A DNA stretch of 64,000 nucleotides from Dielma fastidiosa (GTDB lineage: Bacteria; Bacillota_I; Bacilli_A; Erysipelotrichales; Erysipelotrichaceae): assembly GCF_000313565.1 (NCBI RefSeq), contig NZ_HE578926.1, forward strand, positions 312,814 through 376,813, given 5' to 3'. This document shows positions 62,689-64,000 of the stretch, in pieces (positions within the stretch are counted from its first letter, which is position 1; every line of letters starts with the position of its first letter). Position numbers and translations under genes: made by a program. The notes beneath the pieces are model-generated. The model was not told the DNA's origin, ran no database searches, and saw nothing but the letters and a program-made list of their open reading frames with translations.

Positions 62689-64000
62689 TTAATTGGCATT
62701 TGCGGCACTTTGTCCGGCAATATGTCCAAAAGTATAAATATCTGCGATTGCATTACCGCCTAAACGATTTCCCGCATGGATACCGCCGGTCACTTCACCA
62801 GCCGCATATAAACCAGGAATAACCTCGCCTGACTGATTATAAACATGACACAAAGTATCGATAACCAAACCGCCCATTGTGTGATGCAATGATGGTTTCA
62901 TAGCACGGGCAACATAAACATCATCACCGCTGGTTTCAATTTTTGTAGTAAATACCGTCTTGCCAAAATCAGCATCAAGACCTGCGTCTGCATAGCCGTT
63001 ATATTTTTCAACCTCAGCTGTTAAAACAGCAGGGTCCATATTGATCAGTTTTGCCAGTTCTTCAATGCTTGATGCTTCATAGCAGTCTTCATCCTGCCAT
63101 AATGCTACATTAGACTTTAAACCAATTTCATAGAAGAGTCCCTGTTCACCGCCATTAGCAAAAGCAGCCTTGGAAATAACATCACGTTCCGCATATTCAT
63201 CGACAAAACGTTTACCTTCCGGTGTCACATACATTACATTGGTGCCATTACCTAAAGCAAGACGGCCATTTGACGCAAAGCCAATCGGCATCAGCTGGGT
63301 AAATTCCATGCCGGTTACATCAGCATCAGCAGCCTTTTGAGCCATGATAATTCCTTCTCCTACGGTTGAGGATACATTGGTTGAACCAATTGATGCATAC
63401 AGATCATCACCCCAATAATTATCATACTTCATTACCATTTCGGTATTTCCGGCAAAACCGCCAGTCGCAAGTATAACACCATTATTAGCATGCAAAATCA
63501 CTTCAGTTCCATCATTTTTCACAGCATGCACACCGACAATTCTGCCATTTTCCACATATAATTCATCGGCAGTGGTCTGATAGATAATCTCGCCGCCATT
63601 CTTTTCTACATAAGCCGCCGGTTTATCAAAGAAATCTACCTGCTTTGATGTCTTTGGTGTCTGTGATCTCAGCCATAATGAACCAATTGGCTCGGATAAT
63701 GTATTATTGAATTCAGAACCGGCAGTTTCTTTCAGCCAAGAAATTGTCGCGTCACTATTCGTAACAAGCGTATTCAATAAATCATAGCTGCCATAAATCG
63801 TATTGCCGTCAAGATCTTCTCTCAAACCGCCTAGATAACTCTGAATCAAGTGGAATTCTACGGAATCAAATAATGTAGAAGTATCACCGCTTAAATAATC
63901 GTTAATCTGCTGCTTCAATGTGCTGTAAGTATTTTTAAATTCACCGACAAACAGATTCTCATCATATTCAAGATATGTTCTCAGTGTAGAAAGCCGTCCT
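62689..64000 (-). CDS. Flavocytochrome c / fumarate reductase-type flavoprotein (partial, 5' end outside window)
   Basis: The frame is open to the window edge, so the gene start lies beyond 64000; about 436 residues are seen. It includes the FAD domain block GVILATGGFAGN, the substrate/active region DADVTGMEFTQLMPIG, HHTMGGLVID, and the C-terminal FAD motif YAAGEVTGGIHAGNRLGGNA. These belong to the fumarate/urocanate/methacrylate reductase group of extracytoplasmic or soluble flavoproteins that use small electron acceptors in anaerobic respiration. The acceptor cannot be read. An in-frame TTG at 63918 is not a real start: coding sequence continues upstream of it. Confidence 0.9.
   Translation of the reverse strand, partial: GRLSTLRTYLEYDENLFVGEFKNTYSTLKQQINDYLSGDTSTLFDSVEFHLIQSYLGGLREDLDGNTIYGSYDLLNTLVTNSDATISWLKETAGSEFNNTLSEPIGSLWLRSQTPKTSKQVDFFDKPAAYVEKNGGEIIYQTTADELYVENGRIVGVHAVKNDGTEVILHANNGVILATGGFAGNTEMVMKYDNYWGDDLYASIGSTNVSSTVGEGIIMAQKAADADVTGMEFTQLMPIGFASNGRLALGNGTNVMYVTPEGKRFVDEYAERDVISKAAFANGGEQGLFYEIGLKSNVALWQDEDCYEASSIEELAKLINMDPAVLTAEVEKYNGYADAGLDADFGKTVFTTKIETSGDDVYVARAMKPSLHHTMGGLVIDTLCHVYNQSGEVIPGLYAAGEVTGGIHAGNRLGGNAIADIYTFGHIAGQSAANAN

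Overview
The window looks like chromosome of a low-to-moderate GC Gram-positive (Bacillota), most likely from the Erysipelotrichia. This is inferred from the gene content (kdp, PTS, an Opp importer, HD-GYP/GGDEF proteins, an MG284/MPN403-like small protein shared with Mollicutes relatives), strong AGGAGG ribosome binding sites and frequent intrinsic terminators. There is no rRNA, CRISPR array, insertion sequence or phage block. One tRNA gene (Pro, CGG) is present.

Layout. 1-3000: nitroreductase, SdpI-like membrane protein, GNAT acetyltransferase and membrane-anchored phosphoesterase. 3000-7120: a MarR-controlled heterodimeric ABC multidrug exporter. 7200-11530: a DeoR regulator, an ascorbate-type PTS IIB/IIC pair, and a divergent creatininase-family hydrolase plus HAD phosphatase. 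11550-17380: a gene remnant, a HAD phosphatase, a GGDEF/EAL/PAS protein, a cytoplasmic alpha-amylase and a DUF421 protein. 17530-18270: a decayed type III toxin-antitoxin locus (promoter, two 53-nt RNA repeats, terminator, frameshifted ToxN/TenpN-like toxin). 18300-22340: WYL regulator with a cysteine hydrolase, PadR with DUF2812, and a secreted Pro-Pro-endopeptidase-like metalloprotease. 22390-25530: tRNA-Pro, a cyclic-di-GMP pair (HD-GYP plus GGDEF) and a bactofilin. 25580-39140: YqeY, a TPR-type regulator, two M42 peptidases, SNF2 helicase, PyrR, oligoendopeptidase F, AraC regulator, UvrA-like ATPase and a small acetyltransferase. 39300-50440: PTS enzyme I, an MG284-like protein and a complete kdpFABC-X-DE potassium operon.

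50660-64000, all on the minus strand, is the most unusual part. A 31-codon cysteine-containing peptide gene is followed by a 14-bp-stem hairpin and two radical SAM/SPASM maturases, on an AT-rich island. These read like a ribosomally made, radical-SAM-modified peptide (RiPP) system. Directly downstream is an oligopeptide ABC importer (oppABCDF plus a small membrane protein). Its OppC carries a complete seven-bladed RCC1-type propeller in the first extracellular loop, and its OppF carries a helical insertion of about 145 residues. Upstream are a membrane-anchored Ntn amidohydrolase and the 3' part of a flavocytochrome c/fumarate-reductase-like flavoprotein that runs off the window.

Regulatory logic read from the sequence: matching direct-repeat boxes precede kdpF and kdpD (probable KdpE sites); an identical split motif precedes the WYL regulator and its neighbouring hydrolase; palindromes sit in the promoters of the MarR, PadR, PTS and Ntn-hydrolase genes. 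Family assignments are from recalled motifs; no database search was possible.
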